A DNA stretch of 64,000 bases from Solwaraspora sp. WMMD1047 (GTDB taxonomy: Bacteria > Actinomycetota > Actinomycetes > Mycobacteriales > Micromonosporaceae), in the NCBI RefSeq assembly GCF_029626155.1, contig NZ_JARUBL010000001.1, forward strand, positions 124,001 to 188,000, given 5' to 3'. A program made the position numbers and the translations under genes. Within the stretch, counting starts at the first letter, position 1. Every line of letters begins with the position of its first letter. Shown here piece by piece: positions 41,958 through 50,946 of this stretch. The notes under the pieces were generated by a model, which saw nothing but the letters and a program-made list of their open reading frames with translations, was not told the origin of the DNA and made no database searches.

Positions 41958-43247
41958 TCAATGGCTGCGCGGCTCGGCGTTCTCCTGTTGTGGGTGCGGG
42001 GGGAGGGTGCGGTGGTGATGGCGGTGGCGCAGGACGACCCAGGCGGCCACCGCGCCGACGGCCACGGTGGCCAGGCCGGCGGCGAGGATCGTCGCGCGGG
42101 CGCCCAGGCCGGTGACCAGCGGGCCGCCGACCATGGTGCCGAGCGGAACGGAGAGCATCGCCAGCGCCGAGTACGCGGCCAGCACCTGAGCCCGGGTCCG
42201 GTCGTCCGTCGACCGCTGCAGCATCGCCATCGTGGTCGCCGGAAAGGGCGCCCAGATCAGCCCGCCCAGGGCGAACGCGGCCAGCGCGACCCCGGTCGGC
42301 GCGCCGAAGCCGAGCGGCAGCAGGGCGGCCCCCCACCCGATCACGATGCCGATCGTGGTCGGCCAGAGCCGCCACCGGCGCAGGTAGCCGGCCGCGAAGC
42401 CGCCGATCACCGCCCCGACCCCGAAGACCGTCCAGAACGCGGCCAGCGCACCGGCCGAGCCGAGCTCCCTGGCCGCGTGGATCGGCAACGCCACCTGCAC
42501 CGGCCCGTACAGGAAAAAGAACGCGAAGACCAGGGTGACCAGCCCGAGCAGCCGCCGGTCGGCGCGGATCAACGCGAACCCGGCCAGCCGGGCCGTCGGC
42601 CGGTCCTCCGGCGCGGCCCGTGCCGTTCGCGGCACACCGAACGCGTAGCTCAGCGCCAGCACGGCGAAGGTCGCCGCGTCGATCGTGATCACCAGGACCG
42701 GACCGCCGAACGCGATGACGATCGCCGCCAGCGCCGGCCCGAACAGCCCGGAGGTCTCGCCGAGCAGGCTGATCAGGGCGTTGCCGGCCAGCCGGTGTCG
42801 CTCGGGCAGCAACTCGGCCACCAGGGTGAACCGGCCGGCCGACCCCCACGCGCTCAACAACGCGGAGAGGCCGAGCAGGGTCACGTAGAGCCAGATCTCC
42901 AGCACCCCGGCGAGGTAGCAGATCGGGATCAGGAACAGCCCGGCCGCCCGTAGGGTGGCGTCCCAGGCCGCGAGCTGGGCACCGGACCGACCGGCCAGCA
43001 GCCGGCCGAACAGCACCGTCCCCAGCACCCCGGGCAGGGTGTACGCGGCCACCGCGGCGGCGACCCAGAGGCCGGCCGCCCGCCCGGGTGCGAGTTGGAT
43101 GGCCAGCCAGCTCACCGCCAGCAGGCTCATCGCGTCGCCGAGGTAGGAAAGGGTGAAGCCCGGCAGCAACCGGCGCAGCACCGGGTGCGCGACCACCGGT
43201 CGGTACGGCGTCGACCGGACGGCGCGGGACAGCACAGCCAGGATCAC
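41958..43247 (-). CDS. MFS transporter (probable drug/macrolide efflux type)
   Basis: About 429 residues with roughly twelve hydrophobic helices: LPGFTLSYLGDAMSLLAVSWLAIQLA, VLGTVLFGRLLAGRSGAQL with the helix 2-3 loop, LVAELLPERHRLAGNAL, and the second-half AAFWTVFGVGAVIGGFAAGYLRRW. A His-rich tail follows. The pattern fits the MFS group of macrolide and multidrug exporters. The GTG at 43245-43247 starts the longest form; a GTG at 43235 has a better ribosome site. It could export a toxic product, but it is 17 kb from the cluster and nothing else ties it to it. Confidence 0.83.
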   Translation of the reverse strand: MILAVLSRAVRSTPYRPVVAHPVLRRLLPGFTLSYLGDAMSLLAVSWLAIQLAPGRAAGLWVAAAVAAYTLPGVLGTVLFGRLLAGRSGAQLAAWDATLRAAGLFLIPICYLAGVLEIWLYVTLLGLSALLSAWGSAGRFTLVAELLPERHRLAGNALISLLGETSGLFGPALAAIVIAFGGPVLVITIDAATFAVLALSYAFGVPRTARAAPEDRPTARLAGFALIRADRRLLGLVTLVFAFFFLYGPVQVALPIHAARELGSAGALAAFWTVFGVGAVIGGFAAGYLRRWRLWPTTIGIVIGWGAALLPLGFGAPTGVALAAFALGGLIWAPFPATTMAMLQRSTDDRTRAQVLAAYSALAMLSVPLGTMVGGPLVTGLGARATILAAGLATVAVGAVAAWVVLRHRHHHRTLPPHPQQENAEPRSH

Positions 43248-43435
43248 CGCCGAAGCATTCCAGCGGGTACGCCCCGGCGACCAGTGGCTACGCTCCGAGC
43301 GGAAGGCCGGCCCTGGCCTGGTGCCGCCCCTGGTCCGGTGCCGGCCGGTGGGCGGGCACCGGGCTTTGCGGGACGTGGCTAGAATTCACGAACGCGCCCG
43401 GAGGGCGTTTTCCACCGAGGACGGAGGAGAACACG

Positions 43436-44293
43436 GTGACGGATGAAGAGTGGGCGCCGACCGGCGTCGACACCAGCGTCCCCAGTGTCGCCCGGGTCTA
43501 CGACTTCTTCCTCGGTGGCAAGGACAACTTCGCCATCGATCGGATGGTGGCCGAAAAGGCCAACGAGATCACTCCGGACGGCGCGAAGGCCGGACGCGCC
43601 AACCGCGCCTTCCTCCGCCGGGTGGTTCGGCATCTGGTGGCTGACCAGGGGATCACCCAGTTCATCGACGTCGGTTCGGGGTTGCCGACGCAGGGGAATG
43701 TGCATCAGATCGCCAAGGAGTCGAATCCGCAGGCGAAGGTGGTGTATGTCGACAATGATCCGATCGTGTTGGCGCACGGTCGGGCGTTGCTCGCTGACGG
43801 TGGTTCTGCGACGGTGATCCAGGCGGATCTGCGGGAGCCGAACGCGATTCTGGAGCATCCGGAGGTGCGTCGGTTCATCGACTTCGATCGGCCGGTCGGT
43901 TTGTTGCTCTTCGCGATCCTGCACCATCTCTCCGACGACGAGGACCCGGCCGGCGTCACCCGGACGCTCATCGACGCGTTGCCGCCGGGTAGTTGGGTGG
44001 CGATCTCGCACTTCCGGGACCCGGGCGAGGCGCACCCGGATGCGTCGGCCAGGGCGCGGGAGGTCGAGAAGCTGTTCAACCAGACGCTCGGCACCGGACG
44101 GTGGCGCAGTGACCAGGAGATCCTCACCTACCTGGACGGTCTCGACGTGGTTGAGCCGGGACTGGTGCCACTGCCCGACTGGCGTCCCGACGCCGGCGAT
44201 CCGCCGTCGGAGCAGACCTACACGTACCACACCTTCGTCGGTGTGTTGGCGCGGAAGCCGGGCGTATCCAGCGAGGATGGAGGTGCGGGATGA
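43436..44293 (+). CDS. SAM-dependent methyltransferase, PF04672 type, copy 1
   Basis: A 285-residue member of the actinobacterial S-adenosyl methyltransferase family formerly called DUF574. Typical parts are PSVARVYDFFLGGKDNFAIDR, RANRAFLRRVVRHL, the SAM motif QFIDVGSGLPTQGNVHQIA, VVYVDNDPIVLAHGRALL, and FAILHHLSDDEDP. The substrate is unknown for the family; members often occur near antibiotic or developmental genes. GGAGGAGA lies five bases before the GTG at 43436. It overlaps copy 2 (ATGA). Bases 43610-43899 are identical to the second copy, including silent sites. Confidence 0.9.
   Translation: MTDEEWAPTGVDTSVPSVARVYDFFLGGKDNFAIDRMVAEKANEITPDGAKAGRANRAFLRRVVRHLVADQGITQFIDVGSGLPTQGNVHQIAKESNPQAKVVYVDNDPIVLAHGRALLADGGSATVIQADLREPNAILEHPEVRRFIDFDRPVGLLLFAILHHLSDDEDPAGVTRTLIDALPPGSWVAISHFRDPGEAHPDASARAREVEKLFNQTLGTGRWRSDQEILTYLDGLDVVEPGLVPLPDWRPDAGDPPSEQTYTYHTFVGVLARKPGVSSEDGGAG
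43610..43899 (+). repeat. 290-bp exact duplicate shared by the two methyltransferase genes
   Basis: 43610-43899 equals 44464-44753 at every base, with an offset of 854 bp. It covers the SAM-binding core. Third codon positions here contain many more T than the flanking coding sequence (for example GTG TAT GTC, TCG AAT, GGT). Both copies share this odd composition, which points to recent gene conversion or duplication. Confidence 0.93.
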
Positions 44294-45117
44294 CCGACGA
44301 GGAATGGGTGCCCACCGGCGTCGACCCCACTGTCCCCAGCGTCGCCCGGGTTTACGACTGGATGCTCGGCGGCAAGGACAACTTCGCCGTGGACCGGATG
44401 GTGGCCCAGAAGGCGCTGGAGATCACTCCGGACGGTCCCGAGGCCGGCCGCGCCGGTCGGGCGTTCCTCCGCCGGGTGGTTCGGCATCTGGTGGCTGACC
44501 AGGGGATCACCCAGTTCATCGACGTCGGTTCGGGGTTGCCGACGCAGGGGAATGTGCATCAGATCGCCAAGGAGTCGAATCCGCAGGCGAAGGTGGTGTA
44601 TGTCGACAATGATCCGATCGTGTTGGCGCACGGTCGGGCGTTGCTCGCTGACGGTGGTTCTGCGACGGTGATCCAGGCGGATCTGCGGGAGCCGAACGCG
44701 ATTCTGGAGCATCCGGAGGTGCGTCGGTTCATCGACTTCGATCGGCCGGTCGGCTTGTTGCTCTTCGCCATCCTGCACCACCTCTCCGATGAAGAAGACC
44801 CGGCCGGAATCGCCAGGATGATGATCGACGCGTTGCCGTCCGGCAGTTGGGTGGCGATCTCGCATTTCCGGGACCCGGGCGAGGCGCACCCGGACGCGTC
44901 CCGCAAGGCGCGGGAGGTCGAGAAGCTGTTCAACCAGACGCTCGGCACCGGACGGTGGCGCACCGACGACGAGATCCTCACCTACCTGGACGGCCTCGAA
45001 CTGGCCGAACCGGGCCTGGTGCCGGTGGCGGACTGGCGGCCCGACCCCGACGAGCCGCCCTCGGAGCAGACCGACACCTACCACACCTTCGCCGGCGCAC
45101 TGGCCCGCAAGCCGTGA
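44290..45117 (+). CDS. SAM-dependent methyltransferase, PF04672 type, copy 2
   Basis: A 275-residue tandem paralogue of the preceding gene, translationally coupled by an ATGA overlap. The ends have diverged (DWMLGGKDNFAVDR, TYLDGLELAEPGLVPVADW), but the SAM-binding core is identical at DNA level over 290 bp. Both copies keep all visible motifs, so both may be active, perhaps as a heterodimer or on different substrates. A 20-bp hairpin follows directly. Confidence 0.9.
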   Translation: MTDEEWVPTGVDPTVPSVARVYDWMLGGKDNFAVDRMVAQKALEITPDGPEAGRAGRAFLRRVVRHLVADQGITQFIDVGSGLPTQGNVHQIAKESNPQAKVVYVDNDPIVLAHGRALLADGGSATVIQADLREPNAILEHPEVRRFIDFDRPVGLLLFAILHHLSDEEDPAGIARMMIDALPSGSWVAISHFRDPGEAHPDASRKAREVEKLFNQTLGTGRWRTDDEILTYLDGLELAEPGLVPVADWRPDPDEPPSEQTDTYHTFAGALARKP

Positions 45118-45122
45118 CCTGT

Positions 45123-45176
45123 CGCCGCTGACCCGGCCGGGCGGGCCGCCGACGAGGCCCGGCCGGGTCAGCGGCG
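45123..45176. terminator. Perfect 20-bp hairpin between convergent genes
   Basis: 45123-45142 and 45157-45176 are exact inverted copies (CGCCGCTGACCCGGCCGGGC on the left) around a 14-base loop. It begins six bases after the methyltransferase stop and includes the stop codon of the convergent two-helix protein, so it should terminate both transcripts. Confidence 0.75.
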
Positions 45177-45479
45177 GGCGCGAGCAGACCAGCGGGCGAT
45201 CCTCGCCCAGGACCAGATCGTGTCGGCGACGATGACGAAGGTCCAGATCCGGCTCGCCTGCAGCGGCCAGCCGCCGCCCATGTTCCCGGTGACGATCTCC
45301 TCCCAGGTCAGCTGGCCGGTCAGCGCCGCGTACGGCCAGGAGTGCCCCAGCAACGCCAGCACTACCTGCGCGACCAGGTAGAGCGCGAGGTGCGCCAACC
45401 AGCGTCGTCGCTCGGTGGCGATGGCTTCGTCGACCGGACCGGATACGCGGGCTCGGGTGGGATCGGGCTGGGTGGCCAT
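45168..45479 (-). CDS. 2TM-domain membrane protein
   Basis: A 103-residue protein with two hydrophobic helices, HLALYLVAQVVLALLGHSWPYAAL and IWTFVIVADTIWSWARIARW, separated by a short loop. This matches the small 2TM domain family found beside transcription regulators in many bacteria; the function is unknown. I use the ATG at 45477-45479. A longer reading from 45563 adds a region without similarity to the family. Confidence 0.68.
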   Translation of the reverse strand: MATQPDPTRARVSGPVDEAIATERRRWLAHLALYLVAQVVLALLGHSWPYAALTGQLTWEEIVTGNMGGGWPLQASRIWTFVIVADTIWSWARIARWSARARR

Positions 45480-45606
45480 ACCGTCACCAGACCATGCGGA
45501 CGCGGCCGGGTCGTCCTCCCGGAAGCGGAAACCCCGGTACCCCGAAGGGACCACCCCCGGCACCTCAACTGCCGATGCCGCCGCCGGAGTGGGAGCAGCT
45601 TGGCGG

Positions 45607-46647
45607 TCAGCTGCCGGTGTGCACCGCCCGCCGGGACGGGCGCAGCTTGGCGGTCGCCGTGCCGGCGCCGGTGGCGATCCCCATCAGCAGCTCGTGGACG
45701 GTCTGCCGGGCGTCGTGGCGGGGCCGCCAGCCGAGCTCGTCCCGGGCCCGCGAACAGTCGACGATCGGCGCCGACGCGGTCAGGTCCAGCCAGCCCGGCT
45801 CGGTCGGCACGATCCGGGCCCGCCAGGCCGCCCGCACCGCCAGCCGCAGCGCGACCATCGGCGTCGGAACCGGCATGGCGCCGAGCTCCTCGGCGAGCAG
45901 CGGGCCGTCGAGCACCGGCTCGGTGGCCAGGTTGAACGGCCCGACCAGGTCGCTGCGCAGCGCCAACAGGTACGCCTCGGCGGCGTCATCGGCGTGCAGC
46001 ACCTGCCCGCGAAGCTGGCGGTGCCGGGGGATCACCGGCAACCGGCCGGTCCGCAGCAGCGAGGTCGGCGCCAGCCGGCCGATGAAGTAACGGGTGATCT
46101 CGGAGCCGGCGTCCCGTTGGAAGACCAGCGCCTTGCGTAGCCGGGTCACCAGCAACTCCGGATGCTCCCGCTCGTACCGGTCGAGCAGCGCCTCCACCGC
46201 GGCCTTGTCCACGCTGTAGCCGGAGCTGCCGACCCCGGTCGTCGGCCAGCTCTCGTCCACCCGCCGATCCTTCGGACCCGGCGAGTACGCGGCCACCGAG
46301 GAGGCGTACACCAGCTTCCTGATGCCCGCGTCGAGCATCGCGGTGAGCAGGTGACGGGTGCCGCCGAGGTTGGTCCGGCGCAGCCGGGCCCTGCGGTGAC
46401 TGGGCTGGATCCGCCAGGCGAGGTGGACGACCGCGTCCACGCCGGCCAGCAGTTCGGTGAGCGGCTTCAGGCAGGCCGGGTCGCCGAGGTCCAGCGCGTG
46501 CCAGCGCACCCCCTGGTACGGGGGGCCGGCGTCCGGGCGGGGTGTCCGGCGGGCGATGCCGATCACCTCGATGTCCGGTTCGTCGGACAGCCGGCGCAGC
46601 AGGGCGGTGCCGACGTTGCCGGTGGCTCCGGTGATCACGATCCGCAT
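45607..46647 (-). CDS. NAD-dependent epimerase/dehydratase (extended SDR)
   Basis: A 346-residue protein with the Rossmann motif VITGATGNVGTALLRRL, then VDAVVHLAW, LVYASSVAAYSPG and the catalytic YSVDKAAVEALLD (YxxxK). LRKALVF, VLHADDAAEAYLLAL and PFNLATEPVLDG complete the fold. The substrate is probably a nucleotide sugar or similar, but context gives no pathway. GAGGCGG precedes the ATG at 46645-46647. It is divergent from the Rieske protein. Confidence 0.88.
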   Translation of the reverse strand: MRIVITGATGNVGTALLRRLSDEPDIEVIGIARRTPRPDAGPPYQGVRWHALDLGDPACLKPLTELLAGVDAVVHLAWRIQPSHRRARLRRTNLGGTRHLLTAMLDAGIRKLVYASSVAAYSPGPKDRRVDESWPTTGVGSSGYSVDKAAVEALLDRYEREHPELLVTRLRKALVFQRDAGSEITRYFIGRLAPTSLLRTGRLPVIPRHRQLRGQVLHADDAAEAYLLALRSDLVGPFNLATEPVLDGPLLAEELGAMPVPTPMVALRLAVRAAWRARIVPTEPGWLDLTASAPIVDCSRARDELGWRPRHDARQTVHELLMGIATGAGTATAKLRPSRRAVHTGS

Positions 46648-46747
46648 CCCCGCCTCTACCCGGCCGGCGGCCGGACATGCCCGAACGGGTCGGCTGGTGC
46701 TCGACGCCCGCCGGTTTGTCGGCGCGGAGACCGGGAAGCCGCAACGG

Positions 46748-47599
46748 GTGCGAGCAGCGTTGACGAGAATCGAGCGGGCCGCCCGGCTGGACGGGGCAGC
46801 CGACCAGCTCCAGCGGCGGGTGTGGTCGACCTTCCGGTCGCAGCGGGTCCGTGACCTGCTGCACGGCGTCTGGCTCGGGCATCCGCTGCACCCCGCGCTG
46901 GCCCAGGTCCCGATCGGGGCGTGGACCAGCGCGGCGATCCTCGACCTGCTGCCCGGCCCGCGGCGGCCGGCCACCGTGCTGGTCGCGGTCGGGGTGGCGG
47001 CCGCGGTTCCGGCGGCGGCGGCCGGGGCGAACGACTGGGCGGAGCTCTCCCGGGACCAGCGCCGGGTCGGGCTGGTCCACGCCGCCGCGAACGCGGTGGG
47101 CACGGTCTGCTACGCCGGCTCGCTGGTGGCGCGGCTTGCCGGGCGGCACCGCGCCGGTCGTACCCTCGGATTTCTCGGGCTGGCCGCGGTGAACGGCGGC
47201 GCGTACCTCGGCGGTCATCTGGCGTACAAGCAGGCGGCCGGCGTCAACCAGGGCGTACCGGAGCTGCACCAGATGTCGGACGGCTGGCGCCCGGTCGCCG
47301 ACCTGGCCGCCATCCCCGAGGCCACCCTGGTCACCCGGAAGGTCGACGACGTCGCGGTGGTGGTCTACCGGGACGGCGACGAGGTGACGGTGATGCTGGA
47401 GCGCTGCGCCCACCAGGGCGGGCCGCTCGGCAGCGGGGAGGTGGCCCGGGTGGATGGCCGCACCTGCGTGATCTGCCCCTGGCACGGCAGCACCTTCGAG
47501 CTCGGCGGCGGTGAGGTGATTCACGGACCGGCCGGCACCGACCAGCAGGTGCTACCGACCCGGGTGATCGGCGGCACCCTGCACACCCGCCTGCCCTGA
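46748..47599 (+). CDS. DUF2231 membrane domain fused to a Rieske [2Fe-2S] domain
   Basis: A 283-residue protein. Residues about 35-160 form the DUF2231-type membrane domain (HGVWLGHPLHPALAQVPIGAWTSAAILD, VLVAVGVAAAVPAAAAGANDW, two or three more helices). Residues about 180-283 form a Rieske domain with the ligand sets CAHQGGPLG and CPWHGSTF (C-x-H, C-x-x-H). It is probably an electron carrier at the membrane. The GTG at 46748 has GGGAAG nine bases upstream; the frame is open earlier but overlaps the divergent gene. The end overlaps the convergent MFS gene by 48 bp. Confidence 0.87.
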   Translation: MRAALTRIERAARLDGAADQLQRRVWSTFRSQRVRDLLHGVWLGHPLHPALAQVPIGAWTSAAILDLLPGPRRPATVLVAVGVAAAVPAAAAGANDWAELSRDQRRVGLVHAAANAVGTVCYAGSLVARLAGRHRAGRTLGFLGLAAVNGGAYLGGHLAYKQAAGVNQGVPELHQMSDGWRPVADLAAIPEATLVTRKVDDVAVVVYRDGDEVTVMLERCAHQGGPLGSGEVARVDGRTCVICPWHGSTFELGGGEVIHGPAGTDQQVLPTRVIGGTLHTRLP

Positions 47600-48790
47600 C
47601 TGGTCCCGGGCCAGCAGCGGCTCGGCGAGCAGGACCGCCAGCGCCGCGGCGAGCAGCACGACCCCCACCAGGGGGGTGGCACGCACCCCGGCCACCGGTA
47701 GCAGCACGCCGCCGAGCAGGGCACCACCGGCGATGCCCGCGTTGAAGGCGGCGCCGTTCGCCGCCGACGCGACCTCGGTGCTGCCGGGGGCGATGTGCAT
47801 GATCCGGCTCTGCATCGCGGTCGGGACGGCGGCCAGCGACATCCCGGTCAACCCGACCAGGCCGACCGCCGCCGGCTGGGCGGCACCGAACAGGTAGAGC
47901 CCCGCCAGCGCGGTCATCGCCGTGGCCACCGGCGCGATCACCGCTGGGCGGGGGTGCCGGTCGGCGAGCGCGCCGGCCGCGAGCGTCCCGAACACCCCGG
48001 CCGCCCCGAAAACCAGGAGCAGCAGGCTCACCGTTTCCAACGCGAACCCGCTGACCTCGGTCAGGAACGCGACCACATACGTGTACGCGGTGAACAGGCC
48101 GGTCACCGCCAGCGCGGTCACCACCAGCACCACCACGAAGCGGCGCCGGTCCGGTTCCGTGCCGGTGGCCGAGTGCCCCTGCCCGGCCGGCGTGGTCGGC
48201 AGCAGCGTCGCGATGCTCACCAGGGCGAGCAGGCCGAGCCCGCTCAGCGCCAGGAAGGCAGCCCGCCAGCCGGCCTGCTGGCCCAGCCAGGTGCCGGCCG
48301 GCACGCCGAGCACCGCGGCGAGCGACCCGCCCGAGTACGCGACCGCGATCACCCGACTGCGGACCCGGGGCGGGAACAGCCCGCTGGCGGTCGCCGCGAT
48401 CACCCCCCAGAACACCGACTGGGCGAGCGCCGTGACCACCCGGGCGACCAGCAGCAGCCAGTACGTCGAGGAGGCCACCGAGAGCAGGGTGGCCAGCACG
48501 AAGACGGTCAACAACCCGGACAGCAGGAAGCGGCGCGGAATCCGCAGGGTCAGCCGGGTCAGCGGCACCGACACCACGGCCACCGTCAACCCGTACCCGG
48601 TGACCAGCAGGCCCACCGCGGACAGCGAGGTCTGCAGGTCGGCCGCGATCAGCGGGAGCAGACCGATCGGCAGGTTCTCGGTGGTGACGAAGGCGAACGC
48701 GCCGAGGGCGAGGGCGCCCACCACGGCCGCGCCGCGCAGGGTCACCCCGGCGGGAGCGGGGGCGACGGCGGTCGGGGTGGCTGCGGGCAC
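47552..48790 (-). CDS. MFS transporter (DHA1, arabinose/drug efflux type)
   Basis: A 412-residue protein with about twelve helices. It has FVTTENLPIGLLPLIAADL in helix 1, typical of AraJ/Cml-type exporters, then VTGYGLTVAVVSVPLTRL, RVVTALAQSVFWGVIAATA and SRVIAVAYSGGSLAAVLGVPAGTWLG (motif C region). LVGVVLLAAALAVLLAEP lies near the end. The GTG at 48788-48790 follows GGAGA and fits the family start. It should exchange protons for a drug or sugar. No regulator adjoins it. Confidence 0.87.
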   Translation of the reverse strand: MPAATPTAVAPAPAGVTLRGAAVVGALALGAFAFVTTENLPIGLLPLIAADLQTSLSAVGLLVTGYGLTVAVVSVPLTRLTLRIPRRFLLSGLLTVFVLATLLSVASSTYWLLLVARVVTALAQSVFWGVIAATASGLFPPRVRSRVIAVAYSGGSLAAVLGVPAGTWLGQQAGWRAAFLALSGLGLLALVSIATLLPTTPAGQGHSATGTEPDRRRFVVVLVVTALAVTGLFTAYTYVVAFLTEVSGFALETVSLLLLVFGAAGVFGTLAAGALADRHPRPAVIAPVATAMTALAGLYLFGAAQPAAVGLVGLTGMSLAAVPTAMQSRIMHIAPGSTEVASAANGAAFNAGIAGGALLGGVLLPVAGVRATPLVGVVLLAAALAVLLAEPLLARDQSGQAGVQGAADHPGR

Positions 48791-48903
48791 CTGCCGGATT
48801 CTCCGCCGTCCCCGCCGACCTGCCCAGCCAATTAGCCTGGGCAGTGGCCGGGATCGCACCCGGCGGCCGGGGAGCCCTGGCCAGGAGCCCCGGCCGGATG
48901 GGG

Positions 48904-49998
48904 TCAGCCGCGTGGCCGCCGGAACCGGTTGCGGTGCCGCCCGACCTCGATCTCGCCGCTCTGGCCCACCGACTGCCGGCGCAGCCCGAGCACCGCGCCG
49001 ATCTGGGCGCCGATGATGCTGGCGGCGGCGATCACCGCGGAGACCGCCAACGGCCGGTTCATCTCGCCCGGATCACCGGACCGGGCCGCTCCGCTGGCGT
49101 ACGTGGTGCGGCCGTCGCCCGCGGTGCGGCCGTCGTCGTCGCTCGGCGGCCGGACCGGCGGGGCCGGCGACTCCGGCGGTGCCGTCGGTTCGGCCGCGTC
49201 GGCCCCCGGTCGCCCGGCCCGGTCCTGATCGGCAGGCGGCGGCGGGGGCGGCGGTACCCGGACCAGCCCGGTGGCGTGCGGGCGCAGGCCGTGGTCGCGG
49301 GCGTCCGCCGGCATCTTCAGCAGCTGGCCGGGTTGGATCCGGTCCGGGTTGCGGATCTTGTTGAGCTTCGCCAGCTCCGGATACTGGTCGAAGTCGCCCA
49401 GGTAGCGGTCGGCGATGTGGCCCAGGTAGTCACCCCGCTCCACCCGGTAGACCGGATCAGCCGGCTCGGTGTTGTTGCTGGCCTGGTTGACCAGCCAGTG
49501 CGGCGCCCGCACCGCGGTCGCCGGCGGCGCCGGGCGGGCGACGGCCGGCGCGCTGACCGCCGGCGCCGCCGGCGGCGCGTAGTGCGGTGCGGTCATCGTG
49601 CTCGCGGCGGTGGCCGCCGGGCTGGCGACCAGAATCAGCGCCACCGACCCGACCAGCGCGGCCGCCGCCCGCTGCTGCCGGCTCAGCCCGGGCAGCCGGA
49701 TCGCCGGCCGGCCGATCATCCGGGCCGGCAGCTCCACGAGTACGGAGAGCGCGAACGTCGCCCAGCCGGCCCAGCCGAGCAGCGCCAGCGCCCGCAGGAA
49801 GAGCTGGCCGTCGTCGCGGCTGGTCAGGGTGGTGCCGATCTCGCTGAGCGTCGGAACGTGGTCGGGCAGCGGGTTGCCGGCGAAGGCCAGCAACGCGATC
49901 GGGCCGCCGGCCAGCACGGCGACCAGGACGGCGAGGGCGCCGAGACCGGTGAAGAACTGGCCGGTCCGCCGGGCCGCCGAGACGCGCGGGGTGGGCAT
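48904..49998 (-). CDS. Membrane protein with extracellular LysM domain, end of the Tad operon
   Basis: A 364-residue protein. Helices lie at about residues 18-40 and 68-88, with a third segment around 112-130. A Pro/Ala linker leads to a LysM domain near residues 184-230 (YRVERGDYLGHIADRYLG, RIQPGQLLKMP) that should bind peptidoglycan. A Pro-rich region follows, then a late helix (VSAVIAAASIIGAQIGAVLG) and a basic tail. It may anchor the pilus machine to the wall. AGGAGG lies directly before the ATG at 49996-49998. It is last in the minus-strand Tad operon. Confidence 0.82.
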   Translation of the reverse strand: MPTPRVSAARRTGQFFTGLGALAVLVAVLAGGPIALLAFAGNPLPDHVPTLSEIGTTLTSRDDGQLFLRALALLGWAGWATFALSVLVELPARMIGRPAIRLPGLSRQQRAAAALVGSVALILVASPAATAASTMTAPHYAPPAAPAVSAPAVARPAPPATAVRAPHWLVNQASNNTEPADPVYRVERGDYLGHIADRYLGDFDQYPELAKLNKIRNPDRIQPGQLLKMPADARDHGLRPHATGLVRVPPPPPPPADQDRAGRPGADAAEPTAPPESPAPPVRPPSDDDGRTAGDGRTTYASGAARSGDPGEMNRPLAVSAVIAAASIIGAQIGAVLGLRRQSVGQSGEIEVGRHRNRFRRPRG

Positions 49999-50020
49999 CG
50001 CTGCCTCCTAGGGCGAGGGG

Positions 50021-50452
50021 TTACACGTCAGAGGTGGTGAGTAGTCGTGCGGTGGAGGTGCCGGTGACCTCGATCGTGTCGGGGAACCCGAACAGATCGA
50101 GGAAGATCGTGTCGTAGTCGACCGTGACGACGACGGTGATGTCCTGCTCGCCCGGTTCGTCGAAGCTGACGCTCACCAGCTCCGCGCCGTCGACGTCGGA
50201 GACGTAGGTGGTGACGGCCTGGGTGGCCGCCGCCTCGTCGAGCACCTTCTCGCCGCCGGCGATCGCGGACGCCAGGTCGATGGCCTGGCCGCCGGCCCGG
50301 GCCGCCTCGGCGGCGACGTTCGCGGCCCGCTGGGCCGCCTGCAGCCGGCCGGCGCCGTCGTAGGTGAGGCCGATGACCATCAACAGTCCGCCCAGCGCCA
50401 CGGCGAGCAGCAGGCTCACCCGGCCGGCGTCCCGCGCGGCATGCTCGCCCAT
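50021..50452 (-). CDS. Tad-locus pseudopilin-like protein (TadF/TadG-like)
   Basis: A 143-residue protein. A short start is followed by a glycine and one hydrophobic helix (AGRVSLLLAVALGGLLMVIGLTYDGAG), then a helical AQRAANVAAEAARAGGQA segment and a small C-terminal domain. TadE/F-type proteins have this shape. The glutamate normally five residues after the cleavage glycine is missing. The ATG overlaps the stop of the preceding TadE gene (ATGA), so it belongs to the same operon. Confidence 0.75.
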   Translation of the reverse strand: MGEHAARDAGRVSLLLAVALGGLLMVIGLTYDGAGRLQAAQRAANVAAEAARAGGQAIDLASAIAGGEKVLDEAAATQAVTTYVSDVDGAELVSVSFDEPGEQDITVVVTVDYDTIFLDLFGFPDTIEVTGTSTARLLTTSDV

Positions 50453-50946
50453 CAGTCGCTCCGGGCCCGGTAGCGGTCCAGCGGCGAGGTGAAGGTGGCC
50501 TCCATCGACGCGCCGTCGTCCATGTCGAACCCCGCGATCGTGATGTCCAGATAGGAGACGAAGCAGGAGACGGTGACCGTCACCGACGCGTCCTGGCCGG
50601 GCAGGCTGCCGAACGCCTCGTCGAAGCCCACCTCGTCGCCCCCGACATGCCCGGTGAAGTCCAACGTCGGCTCGTCCGCGCAGGAGAGCCCGGTCCAGTC
50701 GAGCTGGGCGGCGGCCGCCTCGGCGGCGGCGGTCTTGGCCTCGTCGGCGTCCCGGGCGATGGAGGCCGCCCGCGCCGCGTCGTGCGCCGCGAAGTCGATC
50801 GCCTGGCCGGCCACGGCCGCCCGCCCGACCATCCCGGCCAGCACGATCAGCCAGATGAAGACCGGCGCGAGGATCGCCACCTCCACGGAGGCGGAGCCTT
50901 GCTCCCTCGACCTCGCCGCCGCGGCGGCCCACCGTCGGGCCGTCAT
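50452..50946 (-). CDS. TadE-family pseudopilin
   Basis: A 164-residue protein with REQGSASVEVAILAPVFIWLIVLAGMVGRA. This is a prepilin-type site with cleavage after Gly, Glu at position 5 and a hydrophobic helix. AHDAARAASIARD and a cysteine-containing C-domain follow. TadE-like proteins are minor pilins or assembly factors processed by the prepilin peptidase. It overlaps both neighbours by four bases. Confidence 0.85.
   Translation of the reverse strand: MTARRWAAAAARSREQGSASVEVAILAPVFIWLIVLAGMVGRAAVAGQAIDFAAHDAARAASIARDADEAKTAAAEAAAAQLDWTGLSCADEPTLDFTGHVGGDEVGFDEAFGSLPGQDASVTVTVSCFVSYLDITIAGFDMDDGASMEATFTSPLDRYRARSD

Noticed and set aside
41958-43247. MFS exporter as the self-resistance gene of the biosynthetic cluster
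   Set aside because: It is more than 17 kb away, beyond an IS, tRNA genes and the carotenoid locus, with no regulatory link seen.
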